The notes: generated from the sequence alone by a model not told the origin. DNA of 64,000 nt from Aquiluna sp. (GCA_028822985.1 JAPKCK010000001.1:122530-186529), one strand, 5' to 3'; positions 1 through 11,904 are shown, numbered from the stretch's first letter. Made by a program: numbers and translations.

Positions 1-516
1 CATGGATGCCTTTTGAATCCAGCGGAAAGCCTCTGGTTCGCTTAGCTTCATTTTCGACTGAAGCAGGCCTTTGGCTCTGTCCATAAGCTTTCTGGTTTCT
101 AATCTTTCGCTAAGATCAGCAATCTCTGTCTCCAGAGCGAAGAGCTCCTCAGCCCTAGAAAGGGCAATTTGTATTGCGGGCAGCAAGTCAGAAGGCTTGA
201 AAGGCTTGGTCACATACGCCATAGCCCCAGCGTCTGCGGCTCGCTTCACCAAGTCCGCTTGAGAAAAGGCTGTCAGTAAAACAACTGGAATTTTATGCTC
301 GGAAATCTTTTCAGCTGCAGATATCCCGTCGAGCTTGGGCATTTTGATGTCCATAATGATGAGGTCAGGCATCAATTCGACAGCCAGTCTCACTGCCTCT
401 TCGCCGTCTGCCGCCTCACCCACAACCTCATAGCCGGCCTCTCGTAAAGTGGCGACGACATCCATCCTGATGAGGGCTTCGTCCTCTGCGACGACAACTC
501 GAAGTGCTTCTTGCAT
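1..516 (-). CDS. pdtaR: ANTAR response regulator, PdtaR type (partial)
   Basis: Cytoplasmic two-component response regulator that acts on RNA through an ANTAR domain to relieve transcription termination. The 172 visible codons start at ATG 516; the C-terminus lies beyond the window start. The receiver domain (residues about 4-120) has acidic E11/D12, phospho-acceptor D56 in MDIKMP, T82 and K104 in TKPF. A coiled linker follows and then the start of ANTAR (about 125-172) with the typical RKLMDRAKGLL stretch. Full PdtaR proteins are about 200 residues, so roughly 30 are missing. It diverges from tRNA-Leu. A pdtaR next to tRNA-Leu and pyk is usual in Microbacteriaceae. The partner kinase PdtaS is not in the window. 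Confidence 0.93.
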   Translation of the reverse strand, partial: MQEALRVVVAEDEALIRMDVVATLREAGYEVVGEAADGEEAVRLAVELMPDLIIMDIKMPKLDGISAAEKISEHKIPVVLLTAFSQADLVKRAADAGAMAYVTKPFKPSDLLPAIQIALSRAEELFALETEIADLSERLETRKLMDRAKGLLQSKMKLSEPEAFRWIQKASM

Positions 517-571
517 GATTACAACTTTAGCGGCAACTTGAATAATCAAATCCGCTAGAGTGATACATCTA

Positions 572-653
572 GCCGGAATGGCGGAACGGCAGACGCGAAG
601 CACTCAAAATGCTTTGTCCTATGGGCGTGTGGGTTCAAATCCCACTTCCGGCA
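572..653 (+). tRNA. tRNA-Leu (CAA)
   Basis: Class II tRNA. The acceptor stem GCCGGAA (572-578) pairs with TTCCGGC (646-652), with discriminator A653. The anticodon stem AAGCA/TGCTT encloses loop CTCAAAA, so the anticodon is CAA, reading UUG leucine codons. A long variable arm follows, then a T arm GTGGG-TTCAAAT-CCCAC. CCA is not encoded in the DNA (the bases after A653 are CAA). Confidence 0.97.
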
Positions 654-655
654 CA

Positions 656-692
656 AAAAAAAGAGCGGTGGATTCCCACCGCTCTTTTTTTT
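656..692. terminator. bidirectional rho-independent terminator
   Basis: A perfect 9-bp stem GAGCGGTGG (663-671)/CCACCGCTC (676-684) with loop ATTC is flanked by an A run (656-662) and a T run (685-692). It ends tRNA-Leu on plus and pyk on minus, the two converging genes. Confidence 0.93.
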
Positions 693-706
693 GCAAAATT
701 TTCTGT

Positions 707-2149
707 TTAGCTCGCGTACCCGGGCACTGTTTCGTTGACGGCATCGCCGACACGGTGCACACGAAGCGAGTTAGTTGATCCTGGTATTCCTGGTGGGGAG
801 CCGGCGACTACTACTACCTCGTCGCCAACGCGGCATTTTCCACTGGCCAGCACAATCTCGTCAACCTGTTTGATCATTTGATCGGTATGTGTTGCTTTTC
901 CAGCTAGAAATGTGGTCGCTCCCCAAATCAAAGAGAGTCGTCGTCTAATTTCCTCATTTGGGGTAAAGGCGAGAACCGGAACCCTTGAACGAAGTCTTGC
1001 AACACGTAGGAGAGTGTCGCCCGATTCAGTGAACACGCAGACAAATTTTGAGCCCAGTAGTTCTGCGATTTGGAGAGCTGACTTAACTACGGCTCCAGAG
1101 TGAGTGTGTGGCTGTGTGCCCAACGCCGGAATTCGCTCCAAGCCGTTCTCTTCCGTCGATTCGATTATCTTGGCCATCGTCTCGATGGTCTCGATTGGAA
1201 ATTGGCCCACGGAGGTCTCCCCGGAGAGCATCAGAGCGTCCGCACCATCAAGTACGGCGTTCGCGACGTCTGAAGTTTCGGCCCTGGTTGGCCTGCTGGC
1301 AGTGATCATGCTTTCTAGCATCTGAGTGGCTACGATAACCGGCTTAGCCCAACGCCTTGCAAGCTCCACGGCGCGCTTCTGGACGATTGGGACCTGCTCC
1401 AGGGGTAACTCGACGCCTAGATCGCCTCGTGCCACCATGACACCGTCAAAGGCGTCAATTATCTCTTCAAGGTTGGCAACTGCTTGAGGCTTTTCGATCT
1501 TGGCAATGACCGGTATAAATCTGCCTTCTTCGCGCATGATTTCGTGGACGCGAAGGATGTCTTTGGCATTTCTTACGAAACTCAATGCGATCATGTCTGC
1601 GCCGAGCTTGAGGGCCCATCGAAGGTCATCTTCGTCTTTTTCACTCAGTGCAGGAACGTCCACTGCAACACCTGGGAGGTTTATGCCCTTGTTGTTAGAT
1701 ACTGGACCGCCGATGACGACTTCTGTTGTGATCGTTGTGGCGTCTACTGCGGTTGCCCGAAGCGATAGTCGACCATCGTCAATAAGCAACATGTCCCCCA
1801 CGGAGACATCGTTTGGAAGACCCTTGTGGGTAGTGGAGCAAATGTTCACGTCACCTGCGACATCATCGATGGTGATTTTGAAGGTTGCACCTACGACTAA
1901 TTCGACGCCGCCCTCTGCAAACTTTCCAAGGCGAATCTTTGGTCCCTGAAGATCAACAAGGATCCCCACAGCCTTTTCGGCCTCTTCGCTAGCTTGACGA
2001 ATATTCGCGTACACCTGTTCGTGAACCTCGTACGATCCATGGCTGAGATTCATTCTCGCCACGTTCACTCCGGCGGCTATGACCTTTCGGGTCATTTCCA
2101 AGTCGCCTATTGCAGGCCCGAATGTTGCAACAATTTTTGCGCGTCTCAT
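707..2149 (-). CDS. pyk: pyruvate kinase
   Basis: Converts phosphoenolpyruvate and ADP to pyruvate and ATP, the last step of glycolysis, in the cytoplasm. The 480 residues match the usual length. Visible active-site features are R32 and MNLSHG (33-38) near the N-terminus, AKIEK (216-220) with catalytic K217 and metal ligand E219, and MVARGDLGVE (238-247) with metal ligand D243. The C-terminal effector domain (about 345-480) is complete. It starts 28 nt downstream of gltD, so it may be read through from gltBD as well as from its own promoter, and it ends at the shared terminator at 656-692. Confidence 0.98.
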   Translation of the reverse strand: MRRAKIVATFGPAIGDLEMTRKVIAAGVNVARMNLSHGSYEVHEQVYANIRQASEEAEKAVGILVDLQGPKIRLGKFAEGGVELVVGATFKITIDDVAGDVNICSTTHKGLPNDVSVGDMLLIDDGRLSLRATAVDATTITTEVVIGGPVSNNKGINLPGVAVDVPALSEKDEDDLRWALKLGADMIALSFVRNAKDILRVHEIMREEGRFIPVIAKIEKPQAVANLEEIIDAFDGVMVARGDLGVELPLEQVPIVQKRAVELARRWAKPVIVATQMLESMITASRPTRAETSDVANAVLDGADALMLSGETSVGQFPIETIETMAKIIESTEENGLERIPALGTQPHTHSGAVVKSALQIAELLGSKFVCVFTESGDTLLRVARLRSRVPVLAFTPNEEIRRRLSLIWGATTFLAGKATHTDQMIKQVDEIVLASGKCRVGDEVVVVAGSPPGIPGSTNSLRVHRVGDAVNETVPGYAS

Positions 2150-2177
2150 TGGCTTCAGTGTCCTAGTTTCTTTTGAC

Positions 2178-3635
2178 CTAGCTATAAACCGAAATTGGTT
2201 TATCAGTTGGCTTTACGGGGAATGGCAGCTGCGTCTCGCCTTCGAGGTGTTCATCTATCGCCGCGGCCGCTGCCCTTCCCTCGGCTATTGCCCAAACTAT
2301 CAGGCTTTGGCCCCTGCCCGCATCTCCTGCTACAAACAAAGAATCCTTGCTGCGGTATTTACCGTCACGGGAAATGTTAGTTTGAGCGTCCAGCTCGGCA
2401 TTTAGCTGGTTGGTTATTGTGCCCGATTCCGGTCCAGTGAAGCCGAGAGCGAGTAGAACTAAATCGGCCTTCATCACTCTTTCAGTGCCAACTTTTGGCA
2501 CTCGTCGTCCGTTCACGAATTCAGTGTCCGCTACTTTAATGCCGGTCACCTGTCCGTCCTCACCAATAAGTTCAACTGTTGAGTGCAGGTATTTGCGATC
2601 TCCAAATTCTTCATGCGCGCTTGAGATCTCAAAGACTCTGGGGTCCATTGGCCATGGCTGGTCAGCTGTCCGCTGTTCTTGGGGTTTCTGACCGATCGCA
2701 ATAGTTGTGACAGATGCCGCCATTTGCCTGGTGGCTGTGCCTAGACAATCCGCTCCAGTATCTCCGCCTCCAAGAATTACAACGTGCTTACCTTCGGCGC
2801 TGAGCTGGTTCTCGACTTTGTCGCCGGCCACGACTCGGTTTGCTTGCGTGAGGTACTCCATCGCGAAATGCACTCCTGCCAGCTCTGAGCCTGGAACATC
2901 CAAACCTCTAGGGGTGATTGAGCCGGTTGCAACCAGTACGGCGTCATAGCTGAGCTTTAACTCTTCCCAAGTAACGTCAACTCCGATGTTCACTCCGGTG
3001 CGGAACCTGGTGCCCTCGGCCGTCATCTGAGCGAGGCGTTTGTCGATGTGGCGCTTCTCCATCTTGAAATCCGGAATCCCGTATCTGAGCAAACCGCCGA
3101 TGCGGTCGTCTCGTTCAAATACGGCGACGGTGTGTCCGACTCTAGTCAACTGCTGGGCGGCGGCTAGTCCAGCCGGCCCCGAGCCCACGACAGCAATCGT
3201 CTTTCCGGTCAGTCGATCTGGAACGTTAGGGGTAACAAAACCTGCGTCGAAGGCGTCATCGATTATCGACACTTCGATCTCTTTGATTGTCACGGCCGGC
3301 TGGTTTATGCCAAGAACGCATGCACTTTCGCATGGGGCTGGGCAAAGTCTGCCGGTGAACTCCGGAAAATTATTAGTTGAGTGAAGGCGATCTATTGCCT
3401 CCTTGTTCTTGCCTAAGTGAGTGAGGTCATTCCACTCTGGAATCAGGTTTCCAAGTGGGCATCCGGCGTGACAAAACGGAATGCCACAGTCCATGCAGCG
3501 CCCCGCTTGCTCCTTGACTACTCCGGAGTTCCGCTCTTCATAGACCTCTTTCCAGTCCTTTATCCGGACTGGAACCGGTCTGCGTTGCGCAGTTTCGCGA
3601 TCGGTGACTTTCAGAAATCCCCGTGGGTCAGCCAT
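2178..3635 (-). CDS. gltD: glutamate synthase, small subunit
   Basis: Beta subunit of NADPH-dependent glutamate synthase. It passes electrons from NADPH through FAD and two 4Fe-4S clusters to GltB. 485 residues. Cluster cysteines are visible at C47, C50, C55, C59 and C98, C102, C106. An FAD-binding GSGPAG motif follows near residue 152 and an NADPH-binding GGGDTG motif in the C-terminal half. The gene overlaps the end of gltB by 8 nt, so the two are translationally coupled, as expected for a complex made in fixed ratio. Confidence 0.98.
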   Translation of the reverse strand: MADPRGFLKVTDRETAQRRPVPVRIKDWKEVYEERNSGVVKEQAGRCMDCGIPFCHAGCPLGNLIPEWNDLTHLGKNKEAIDRLHSTNNFPEFTGRLCPAPCESACVLGINQPAVTIKEIEVSIIDDAFDAGFVTPNVPDRLTGKTIAVVGSGPAGLAAAQQLTRVGHTVAVFERDDRIGGLLRYGIPDFKMEKRHIDKRLAQMTAEGTRFRTGVNIGVDVTWEELKLSYDAVLVATGSITPRGLDVPGSELAGVHFAMEYLTQANRVVAGDKVENQLSAEGKHVVILGGGDTGADCLGTATRQMAASVTTIAIGQKPQEQRTADQPWPMDPRVFEISSAHEEFGDRKYLHSTVELIGEDGQVTGIKVADTEFVNGRRVPKVGTERVMKADLVLLALGFTGPESGTITNQLNAELDAQTNISRDGKYRSKDSLFVAGDAGRGQSLIVWAIAEGRAAAAAIDEHLEGETQLPFPVKPTDKPISVYS

Positions 3636-6600
3636 TAGTTACCTCCAAGATTTGAGTCCAAACTTCTTCGCCGTCCAGGTCTACGCCCGTGGCCTGAGCG
3701 TCCTGTTGAATCTCGACTATCCGCGCGTAGTCCCTAGGCATTACCCTGACGAACTCTTGTGCATGGTCCGAAAAGTCATCGAGGATAACCTTCGCAAGTG
3801 GAGAACCAGTCAAGTCAAGGTGCTGCTCAAGAATTGCCTGGAGCTCGTCTTTTCCAGTATCATCGAGCGGACTCAGAGTGATTTCGCCCAGCTGGAGCGC
3901 TTCGCGATTTACTTTTGACTCTGACAGCCGGTGAACATAAGCGATGCCTCCGGACATTCCGGCACCCAGGTTGATTCCGGTTTTCCCGAGAATGACTACT
4001 CGTCCACCGGTCATGTATTCCAGAGCGTGATCTCCCACGCCTTCGGCCACCGCAACGGCCCCCGAGTTTCGAACCATAAATCGTTCACCGACGACTCCGT
4101 TGAGGAAGATTTTTCCCGAAGTAGCCCCGTAGCCGATAACGTTTCCAGCGATCACGTTTTCGGATGCCAAGAACCCAGCAGTTTCTGGCGGTCTGACGCT
4201 TATGATTCCGCCGGAAAGGCCCTTGCCAACATAGTCATTGCAATCACCTTCAACATCAATTTGAAGACCTCTAGGCATGAATGCTCCAAGTGACTGGCCG
4301 GCGCTGCCGGTCAGGGTGAGCTTTAGTGTTCCCGGCTCTAGTCCCTGTTCGCCCCATTTTTTCGTCAGCTCATTGCCAAGCATGGTTCCGATGGCCTGCA
4401 TCGTGTTGTTGATTTGGCTTTTAATCTCCACGGCCTTGCCGTCTTTGAGGGCAAGTTTTGCGGTCTCAATAAGTGGGAAATCAAAGTGCTTGTCAAGCTC
4501 GTGGTCCTGCGAACTTGAGCAGTATTGGGTCTGAGTCGTAACTATGTCCTTGGCCGCAAAAATTGGCGAGAGGTCCAAGCCGTCCGCCTTCCAGTGACGA
4601 ATTGCCCTGTTGACGTCCAGCACCTGCACTTGACCAATGGCCTCTTGGACAGTTCTGAATCCCAGTTCGGCCAGATATTCGCGAACTTCCTGAGCCAAAA
4701 ACTCAAAGAAATTCACCACGTGATCAGCTTGACCGTGGAATCGCTTTCGGAGTTCTGGGTTCTGAGTCGCAACTCCAACGGGACAGGTGTCAAGGTGGCA
4801 AACGCGCATCAAAATACAGCCCTCAACTACGAGAGGGGCGGTTGCGAATCCGAACTCTTCGGCGCCAAGTAGAGCGGCGATAATGACGTCTCGTCCGGTC
4901 TTCATTGAGCCGTCCACCTGCACTACAACTCGATCTCGTAGTCCATTGAGCAGCAGAGTCTGCTGGGTTTCGGCCAAACCAAGCTCCCAGGGGGTTCCCG
5001 CGTGCTTCAAAGAATTGAGCGGGCTGGCGCCGGTGCCACCGTCGTGGCCAGATATCAGCACCACGTCGGCCTTTGCCTTAGCTACGCCGGCTGCGACGGT
5101 TCCAACTCCAAACTGAGACACCAACTTAACGTGGACCCTAGCGGCGCGGTTTGCCCGTTTCAGATCAAAGATTAACTGTTTCAAATCCTCGATTGAGTAG
5201 ATGTCGTGATGAGGAGGTGGAGAAATTAGCCCTACGCCCGGAGTCGAGTGCCTAAGTTCGGCAATCCATGGGTAGACCTTGTTCGGAGGAAGCTGCCCGC
5301 CTTCGCCTGGCTTTGCTCCCTGTGCCATCTTGATTTGAAGGTCATCTGCGTGAGTCAAGTACATAGAGGTCACACCGAAGCGTCCGGAGGCGACCTGCTT
5401 TACAGCGCTGCGTCTCTCTGGATCCAGCAGTCGCTCGACTGACTCTCCTCCTTCTCCAGTGTTGCTTCTGGCGCCAAGGCGGTTCATGGCAATGGCAAGC
5501 GTCTCGTGAGCTTCCGGACTAATCGATCCCATGCTCATAGCCCCGGTTGCGAATCGTTTCACAATCGAATGCACCGGCTCTACCTCAGAGATTGGCACTG
5601 GAGTCCGTAAATCTTTATTTAGGCTGAAAAGACCTCGAATCGTCATTAAACGCTCTGCCTGGTCATCGACTGCATTGGTGTATGACTTAAAGATTTCGTA
5701 GTTCTTTTGTGAGGTGGAGTGCTGGAGCTTAAATATGGTCTCGGGGTTGAATAAGTGAGGAGGGCCGTCACGACGCCATTTCATTTCCCCTCCAACGTCC
5801 AGAGGAGTGCTGTCTTGATTGGCACTTTCGATCGGGTACGCGGATGTGTGACGCTGAGCAATTTCTGAATGCAAAATCGGGAGGGCTACCCCACCTAGCT
5901 TTGTGGTTGTTCCAGTGAAGTATTTGTCCACAAGCTCTTGGGAGAGTCCGATAGCTTCGAAGCACTGCGCTCCCGCGTATGAGGAAACAGTGGAGATACC
6001 CATTTTTGACATGACTTTAAGGACACCTTTTCCAAGCGCCTTGATCATGTTTTTGCTGCTTCGCTCCATGGTTATACCGGTGATGGTGCCATTGAAGACC
6101 AGGTCCTCGGCTGTTTCGAGGGCCAAGTAAGGGTTGATTGCAGATGCGCCAAAGCCAATTAGAGTTGCAACATGGTGAACATCTCTTGCATCGCCGGCTT
6201 CAACCACGAGGCCCGCCATCATTCTGGTCCCATTTCGAATCAAATGGTGGTGAACGGCCGAGCAGGACAGCAACGAAGGAATAGGAGCAAGCTCTCGATT
6301 TGAATCTCGATCAGAGAGCACTATAAAAGTCGCCCCGGCAACTAAGGCCTGGTCTACCTCCGCGCAGATTTCCTCAATCCGGACTTCGAGAGCCTCGGGG
6401 CCGTCGTCAACGCGGTAGAGGCAGGAAACTGTCACTGCCTTACCGATGTTGTTTGCTCTGTCTATGTGCTTAATCTTCGCAAGCTCATCGTTGCCAATAA
6501 TTGGGTAGTCCAGAACCATCTGCTTTGCATGCTCGGCATTGGCTTCCAGTAGGTTTCTGACCGGACCGATGCTCGTAGTCATGGATGTCACGACTTCTTC

Positions 6601-8181
6601 GCGAATTGCATCAAGCGGTGGGTTTGTTACCTGCGCAAACTGCTGTGCAAAATAATCAAATAGAAGTTTTGGTCGCTCTGATATAGCCGCAATCGGGGTG
6701 TCGGTTCCCATGGCGCCGATTGGCTCCTGCCCCATTCTCGCCATCGGAGCGATAAATATTTTCAGATCTTCCTCGGTATACCCAAAGGCTCTTTGCCTGC
6801 GCTTGACAGACTTACTCGAATAGCGAACGTGCTCGCGGTCTGGAAGATCGCGCAGGTTAATTCGACTTGTCTCCAGCCACTCACCCCAAGGTTCCAGGGA
6901 AGCAACTTCGGATTTTATCTGCTCGTCCTCCACTATTTGCCCGGCCACGGTGTCAATCAGGAACATTTTTCCTGGCTGCAATCTGCCTTTTCTCACTATT
7001 TTGTCCGGAGAAATGTCCGCCACGCCGATCTCAGAGGCGAGAATTATAAAACCATCTTCTGTGACCACGAAGCGACCCGGTCTTAGTCCATTTCGGTCAA
7101 GAGTGGCGCCGACCAAATCTCCATCCGTGAAAACTACGGCCGCTGGTCCATCCCATGGCTCCATAATCATCGAATGGTATTCGTAGAAGTCTCTTAGCTG
7201 TGGATCAAGGTCCAGTTGCTTTTCCCATGCGCCGGGAATCATCATCATCATGGCGTGCGGTAGAGAGCGTCCCGAAAGGACAAGCAGCTCCAAAACTTCG
7301 TCAAAAGTTGCCGAGTCGGATGCGCCCTTTGAGACGATTGGCTTTAGCTGTTCGATGTCACCGAGTAGCTCCGATGAAAGCTGTGACTCTCTTGCCGCCA
7401 TCCAGTTGGCATTTCCTTTAACCGTGTTTATCTCGCCGTTGTGGGCGATAAAGCGGAAAGGGTGCGCCAACGGCCATGATGGGAATGTGTTAGTTGAAAA
7501 CCTGCTGTGAACCAGTGCGAGAAGAGACTCAAAGCGCTCGTCACTTAGATCCGGATAAAAAGGCTCGAGCTGCAAGGTAGTGACCATGCCCTTGTAGACG
7601 ATTGTTTTAGACGAGAGCGAGCAAAGGTAGAGCCCAATGTCCCGTTCACTTCGGTTTCTTGCCCTGAATAACCTTCGCTCAAGGTCCATGCCTGTGATCA
7701 AGTCACTGGAGGAAACAAATACTTGTTCAATGAGAGGCATGGCCTCTCTAGCCAACTCACCAAGCACAGAGCTGTCGGTTGGCGGAGTGCGCCAGCCCAA
7801 AACAGTTAGTGACTCTTCAGTACAGATTGCTTCAAACCTAGCCTTGTCCTCAGATGCGGTAGCCGCATCTAGGAAAACAAGTCCAACGCCGTAAGTTCCT
7901 CGAGCTGGCAACTCAAAATCGACAATCGCTCTGAAAAAGCCGTCTGGCATCTGGGTGAGTATCCCAGCGCCGTCGCCTGTTCCGGCATCCGAACCAACAG
8001 CGCCACGGTGTTCTAGGTTTCTCAGAGAAGAAAGTGCCATGTCCACAACGTCGTGACCGGCATAGCCCCGAAGCGTTGCGACCATTGCCAAGCCGCAGGC
8101 GTCGCGCTCGTGAGCAGAGTCGTATAGCCCCTGGTTCTCGGGCGTGGTGGCAAACTTGTGGAAAGGTCCGTTGTCAAACAT
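3628..8181 (-). CDS. gltB: glutamate synthase, large subunit
   Basis: Alpha subunit of glutamate synthase: glutamine + 2-oxoglutarate + NADPH gives two glutamates (the GS-GOGAT route of ammonium assimilation). 1517 residues, full length. The class II glutamine amidotransferase nucleophile is C29 in ERDACG, exposed after removal of a 28-residue propeptide. The central and FMN-binding synthase domains follow. The 3Fe-4S ligands are in CHLDTCPVG in the C-terminal half, and the Gly-rich beta-helix repeats (GxxxGG type) form the end. The ATG at 8181 has GGAG 5 nt upstream. A 71-nt gap from lgt (8182-8252) could hold a promoter, but no convincing -35/-10 pair or GlnR/AmtR box was recognised. Confidence 0.98.
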   Translation of the reverse strand: MFDNGPFHKFATTPENQGLYDSAHERDACGLAMVATLRGYAGHDVVDMALSSLRNLEHRGAVGSDAGTGDGAGILTQMPDGFFRAIVDFELPARGTYGVGLVFLDAATASEDKARFEAICTEESLTVLGWRTPPTDSSVLGELAREAMPLIEQVFVSSSDLITGMDLERRLFRARNRSERDIGLYLCSLSSKTIVYKGMVTTLQLEPFYPDLSDERFESLLALVHSRFSTNTFPSWPLAHPFRFIAHNGEINTVKGNANWMAARESQLSSELLGDIEQLKPIVSKGASDSATFDEVLELLVLSGRSLPHAMMMMIPGAWEKQLDLDPQLRDFYEYHSMIMEPWDGPAAVVFTDGDLVGATLDRNGLRPGRFVVTEDGFIILASEIGVADISPDKIVRKGRLQPGKMFLIDTVAGQIVEDEQIKSEVASLEPWGEWLETSRINLRDLPDREHVRYSSKSVKRRQRAFGYTEEDLKIFIAPMARMGQEPIGAMGTDTPIAAISERPKLLFDYFAQQFAQVTNPPLDAIREEVVTSMTTSIGPVRNLLEANAEHAKQMVLDYPIIGNDELAKIKHIDRANNIGKAVTVSCLYRVDDGPEALEVRIEEICAEVDQALVAGATFIVLSDRDSNRELAPIPSLLSCSAVHHHLIRNGTRMMAGLVVEAGDARDVHHVATLIGFGASAINPYLALETAEDLVFNGTITGITMERSSKNMIKALGKGVLKVMSKMGISTVSSYAGAQCFEAIGLSQELVDKYFTGTTTKLGGVALPILHSEIAQRHTSAYPIESANQDSTPLDVGGEMKWRRDGPPHLFNPETIFKLQHSTSQKNYEIFKSYTNAVDDQAERLMTIRGLFSLNKDLRTPVPISEVEPVHSIVKRFATGAMSMGSISPEAHETLAIAMNRLGARSNTGEGGESVERLLDPERRSAVKQVASGRFGVTSMYLTHADDLQIKMAQGAKPGEGGQLPPNKVYPWIAELRHSTPGVGLISPPPHHDIYSIEDLKQLIFDLKRANRAARVHVKLVSQFGVGTVAAGVAKAKADVVLISGHDGGTGASPLNSLKHAGTPWELGLAETQQTLLLNGLRDRVVVQVDGSMKTGRDVIIAALLGAEEFGFATAPLVVEGCILMRVCHLDTCPVGVATQNPELRKRFHGQADHVVNFFEFLAQEVREYLAELGFRTVQEAIGQVQVLDVNRAIRHWKADGLDLSPIFAAKDIVTTQTQYCSSSQDHELDKHFDFPLIETAKLALKDGKAVEIKSQINNTMQAIGTMLGNELTKKWGEQGLEPGTLKLTLTGSAGQSLGAFMPRGLQIDVEGDCNDYVGKGLSGGIISVRPPETAGFLASENVIAGNVIGYGATSGKIFLNGVVGERFMVRNSGAVAVAEGVGDHALEYMTGGRVVILGKTGINLGAGMSGGIAYVHRLSESKVNREALQLGEITLSPLDDTGKDELQAILEQHLDLTGSPLAKVILDDFSDHAQEFVRVMPRDYARIVEIQQDAQATGVDLDGEEVWTQILEVTNG

Positions 8182-8252
8182 GTTTACTCCAATCGAATTC
8201 TTTTCGGAGCTTCGTTGGTCCGACCCTTATGTCTTTATTGTGAACTATTAGA

Positions 8253-9137
8253 TTATTTGGCAGCGTCCTCGCTGGTGACCGGTAACTGATCGACAGGTTC
8301 TCTGCCGTCGAGCCAAACCGAAGGTTCCTTGCCGGGGTGACGGCGCTTCTGAACCAAGTAGATAACTACTCCGATTGCAATACCGGTCAGCGCCGACCAG
8401 ATATTTATTCGTAGTCCAAGGATAATCTCACTTGGGTCGATTCTGATAGCTTCTATCCAAACTCGTCCCGTTGAGTAGACAATCAAGTAGAGGGCAAAAA
8501 CTTTGCCCCATTCAAGTTGCAACTTCTTTCCAAGCCAAATAAGCGCCACGACGCCAGTAAGGTTCCATATCATTTCATATGCGAACGTGGGGTGAAACGT
8601 TAGCCCATCCGGCAGCCCCAGCGGGTAAGCAGGGTTGGAGCTTGGTATTTCTAGTCCCCAGGGAAGAGTGGTTGGAAGACCGAATAGTTCTTGATTGAAA
8701 TAGTTTCCAAGCCTTCCGATGCCCTGGGCAAGGAGTATTCCCGGAGCTACCGCATCGGCGACTGACAGGAATCTAATCCCAGCCTGTCTTGAGCCTATGA
8801 ATACTCCAACGGCTCCGAGGATCAGCGCTCCGTAGATAGCAAGACCACCCTCCCAGATCTTAAAGATGTCAAGAAGATCGGCACCCTCGTAGAAATAGTC
8901 GTTGGGGTGGGTCAGAACGTGGAAGAACCTACCTCCGAGTATTCCAAAAGGAACAGCCCAAAGTGCTATGTCTAGGAACAACCCCGAAGGTGTTCCTCTG
9001 GCCTTGAGCCTGGCGTCAGTAAGAATGGTGGCGATCACTATGCCGCTAAGAATGAATAGGGCATAGAAGTGAATTCGAAATGGACCCAAATCAATAAAGC
9101 TGATTTCGGGTGATGGGATGCCTAAGATTAATTCCAT
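8253..9137 (-). CDS. lgt: prolipoprotein diacylglyceryl transferase
   Basis: Membrane enzyme that attaches diacylglycerol from phosphatidylglycerol to the lipobox cysteine of prolipoproteins, the first step of lipoprotein maturation. 294 residues with about seven hydrophobic segments. The Lgt signature GRLGNYFNQE (141-150) carries the essential Arg, Asn and Glu. GRFFHV near residue 69-74 is also typical. The C-terminal tail after about 265 is polar and probably cytoplasmic. It lies 4 nt downstream of trpA; this trpA-lgt link is common in actinobacteria. A predicted lipoprotein substrate occurs at 61201-61503. Confidence 0.97.
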   Translation of the reverse strand: MELILGIPSPEISFIDLGPFRIHFYALFILSGIVIATILTDARLKARGTPSGLFLDIALWAVPFGILGGRFFHVLTHPNDYFYEGADLLDIFKIWEGGLAIYGALILGAVGVFIGSRQAGIRFLSVADAVAPGILLAQGIGRLGNYFNQELFGLPTTLPWGLEIPSSNPAYPLGLPDGLTFHPTFAYEMIWNLTGVVALIWLGKKLQLEWGKVFALYLIVYSTGRVWIEAIRIDPSEIILGLRINIWSALTGIAIGVVIYLVQKRRHPGKEPSVWLDGREPVDQLPVTSEDAAK

Positions 9138-9141
9138 CGAA

Positions 9142-9921
9142 TCATCCTAGGCCCGCAGCTAGCTCTTTGGTTTTCGCCACTAGGCCAGGGAGACCATCCT
9201 CACGGTAGGCCTTCACAAAGGCTGTTCCAACAATTGCACCGTCGGCATAACCATTTACTTCGCGAACCTGCTCGGCTGTGGAAATTCCTACCCCTACACA
9301 AGTCGGGGTTTTACTTAGACTCTTTACTCGGCCCACTAAATCTCGAGCAAGCGCGTCGAGTGTGGCCCTCTCCCCAGTTATACCCATGGTTGAGACAGAA
9401 TAAACAAATCCCTTAGACGCATCCGCGTTCGCGGCGACTCTTTCATTGGAGCTTGAGGGCGCAACTAAAAAGACTCTATCCAGGCCCTTAGCCTGGCTGA
9501 CCTCCAGCCACTGCGCTGCTTCGTCTGGGACAAGATCTGGCGTGATCATTCCCTGTGCACCCGAGACAAGCATTTCTTCGGCGAACTTTTCAACTCCGAA
9601 TCGCAACACCGGGTTCCAATAGCTCATTACCAATAGCGGCGTGGATACCCGCGCTCTCACTCGTCGTATTACTTCGAACAGATCTCCGAGCACAAATCCT
9701 GCTGCTCGTGCTTCTTCAGTCGCGATCTGAATAACCAGGCCGTCCATCACAGGGTCACTGTAGGGAACCCCAATTTCAAGAACGTCACAACCATTCTCGG
9801 CCATGGCAACCAACGCATCGACTGAGTCCTTGACAGTTGGGTAGCCGGCTGGATAGTAACCAACTAGTGAGCCTTTACCTGATTCCCTATTGGCCAGGAG
9901 GGTGTCATTTACCGAACTCAT
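9142..9921 (-). CDS. trpA: tryptophan synthase, alpha chain
   Basis: Cleaves indole-3-glycerol phosphate to indole and glyceraldehyde 3-phosphate, then channels indole to TrpB. 259 residues forming a TIM barrel. The catalytic acids E49 (in LEIG) and D60 (in DPVMDG) fall at the same numbers as in the E. coli enzyme. The phosphate-binding Gly-rich loop VGVGIST lies near the end. The start overlaps the trpB stop by 4 nt, which couples translation of the two subunits. Confidence 0.98.
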   Translation of the reverse strand: MSSVNDTLLANRESGKGSLVGYYPAGYPTVKDSVDALVAMAENGCDVLEIGVPYSDPVMDGLVIQIATEEARAAGFVLGDLFEVIRRVRARVSTPLLVMSYWNPVLRFGVEKFAEEMLVSGAQGMITPDLVPDEAAQWLEVSQAKGLDRVFLVAPSSSNERVAANADASKGFVYSVSTMGITGERATLDALARDLVGRVKSLSKTPTCVGVGISTAEQVREVNGYADGAIVGTAFVKAYREDGLPGLVAKTKELAAGLG

Positions 9922-11126
9922 TTATCGCCCATCAGACCGAAGTACTTCGCCGCGGTCTCCATGTCCTTGTCTCCGCGTCCGCTTAAGTTGACAAGTATGT
10001 GCGCGCCCGCGGGAAGGACTTTAGCTAGATGCTCGATACCCGCCAAGCCGTGAGCCGTTTCGATGGCTGGAATTATGCCCTCTGTTTGGGAAAGTAGCCT
10101 CATCGCGTTCATCGCCTCAGTGTCGGTAACACCGTGATAGCTAGCCCGACCCAGGTCCTTGAGCCATGAGTGCTCCGGACCAACTCCTGGATAGTCAAGC
10201 CCAGCCGAAATCGAGTGCGATTCCATTGTTTGACCATCGGCGTCTTGAAGCATGTAGCTCTTGGCGCCATGAAGAACGCCAGGTGTCCCCCTGGAAAGAG
10301 TCGCGGCATGCCGAAGAGTGTCAACGCCTTCTCCCGCGGCCTCAAAGCCCCAGAGCGCCACATCCTCATCGTCCAAAAAGGCGTGGAAAATCCCAATCGC
10401 ATTAGAGCCCCCGCCAACACAAGCTGCCACTGCATCCGGCAGCCTTCCGGTTAGCTCAAGCATTTGTTCACGCGCCTCGTAACCGATGACGCTATGGAAG
10501 TCTCTGACCATTGTCGGAAACGGGTGAGGCCCCGCAACTGTCCCCAGAAGATAGTGAGTGGTATCAACGTTTGCAACCCAGTCTCGAAGCGCCTCGTTGA
10601 TCGCGTCCTTAAGCGTTTTGGAGCCCGAGGTAACAGGAATTACTTCGGCTCCCAGCAGCTTCATTCTCGCGACATTTAGGGCCTGTCTTTCGGTATCAAC
10701 TTCGCCCATGTATACAACGCAGTCCAACCCGAAGAATGCCGCAGCCGTGGCACTTGCTACACCATGCTGACCAGCTCCAGTTTCTGCAATGATTCGCTTC
10801 TTGCCCATCTTTTTTGCCAACAGTGCTTGGCCCATAACGTTGTTTATCTTGTGGCTACCGGTGTGGTTTAAGTCTTCTCGTTTAAGAAAAACCCTAATGT
10901 CGCCATAATTAGCCGCAAAGCGCTTCGCCTCGGTGATGATGGAGGGGCGTCCGGTGTAAGTCTTGTGCAGTTCGGCAAGCTCGGCGATAAACCCAGGGTC
11001 GATCCGCATCGCTTCGTAGGTGGCCTCGAGTTGATCGAGGGCTGCAATTAGTGGCTCTGGTACGAACCTGCCACCGTACTCGCCGTAATACGGTCCTACT
11101 TGTTCTGAGAGTTTCATTGAGTTCAT
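9918..11126 (-). CDS. trpB: tryptophan synthase, beta chain
   Basis: PLP enzyme that joins indole and serine to give tryptophan. 402 residues. The PLP lysine is K93 in HTGSHKINN, and the phosphate cradle GGGSNAIG is present. Two ATG starts are possible, 11126 (used here) and 11117. Neither has an ideally spaced Shine-Dalgarno: an AGGA sits only 2 nt before the first and 11 nt before the second. The 11126 start leaves 4 nt to trpC. Confidence 0.97.
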   Translation of the reverse strand: MNSMKLSEQVGPYYGEYGGRFVPEPLIAALDQLEATYEAMRIDPGFIAELAELHKTYTGRPSIITEAKRFAANYGDIRVFLKREDLNHTGSHKINNVMGQALLAKKMGKKRIIAETGAGQHGVASATAAAFFGLDCVVYMGEVDTERQALNVARMKLLGAEVIPVTSGSKTLKDAINEALRDWVANVDTTHYLLGTVAGPHPFPTMVRDFHSVIGYEAREQMLELTGRLPDAVAACVGGGSNAIGIFHAFLDDEDVALWGFEAAGEGVDTLRHAATLSRGTPGVLHGAKSYMLQDADGQTMESHSISAGLDYPGVGPEHSWLKDLGRASYHGVTDTEAMNAMRLLSQTEGIIPAIETAHGLAGIEHLAKVLPAGAHILVNLSGRGDKDMETAAKYFGLMGDK

Positions 11127-11130
11127 AATC

Positions 11131-11904
11131 CTAAGTTGCGTTAATAAATTCCGGAATCAACAAGCTTGGATCACCTGTCACGAGGGCCTGTCCAACTAGC
11201 ACTACATTGGCGCCGGCGTTCCAGTACCTGGTTACGTCCTGCGGCTTCTTTACAGACGATTCGGCGACCTTAATGGTCTGATCCGTCAAGAGGTGCGACA
11301 TGGTTTCGAAAAGCCGCAGGTCGGTCTTGAACGTTTGCAAATCCCTTGTGTTTATGCCAACCAAGCGGCTGCCCGCGGCGTTGGCAATGTGTATCTCTTC
11401 CGCCGTATGCGTTTCAACGAGGACATCCAAACCTAAGTCCGCAGCGAACTTGGACAGCCTGAGAAAATCTGGCTCCTTGAGCCAACTAAGAATCAACAGA
11501 ACGAATGATGCCCCGTGGGCACGAGCCTCTAAAATCTGATACTCACAAGATATGAAGTCCTTGCGAAGTGTTGGGATTGAAACGGCGTCGCTGGCATGCC
11601 GGAGGTCATCTAACGTGCCGCCGAACCCAGATCGTTCCGTTAGAACCGAGATTGCATGAGCTCCGCTTTGTTCATAAGTAAGGGCTAAAATGCCAGCATC
11701 AGGGATTTCGGCCATGTGCCCGACTGATGGGCTGTATCTCTTTATCTCGGCAATTATCTTGATCTTTGACGAAGGCTCGAGTGCCTTCAAGGCCGAAACC
11801 GCTGGCTCCATGTTCTGGACGAGCGCCTCTAATGACTCGATACTTACGCTTTTACTTCGAATGTCAGCATCATCGCTTGCTGTTGCGAATAATTCGTCCA
11901 GCAC
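11131..11904 (-). CDS. trpC: indole-3-glycerol phosphate synthase
   Basis: Closes the indole ring of CdRP, releasing CO2, to give indole-3-glycerol phosphate. 257 residues, a single-function enzyme with no fused TrpF. Catalytic motifs are [10 protein letters not shown] (from E53 and K55) and LRKDFI (113-118) with the general-acid lysine. A second lysine-containing strand and the SGI-type phosphate site follow. The start is GTG at 11904, overlapping the stop of the upstream small membrane protein by 1 nt (TAGTG). Confidence 0.97.
   Translation of the reverse strand: MLDELFATASDDADIRSKSVSIESLEALVQNMEPAVSALKALEPSSKIKIIAEIKRYSPSVGHMAEIPDAGILALTYEQSGAHAISVLTERSGFGGTLDDLRHASDAVSIPTLRKDFISCEYQILEARAHGASFVLLILSWLKEPDFLRLSKFAADLGLDVLVETHTAEEIHIANAAGSRLVGINTRDLQTFKTDLRLFETMSHLLTDQTIKVAESSVKKPQDVTRYWNAGANVVLVGQALVTGDPSLLIPEFINAT

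Noticed and set aside
560..778. 72-codon plus-strand frame
   Set aside because: It runs through tRNA-Leu, the terminator and the 3' end of pyk, so it cannot be a real gene.
2184..2203. Perfect 7-bp inverted repeat ATAAACC/GGTTTAT near the gltD stop
   Set aside because: It sits inside the last codons of gltD and has no T run after it, so it is not a convincing terminator; an operator role has no further support.
8182..8252. Possible nitrogen-control box upstream of gltB
   Set aside because: No GlnR or AmtR-like repeat and no -35/-10 pair with acceptable spacing was found.
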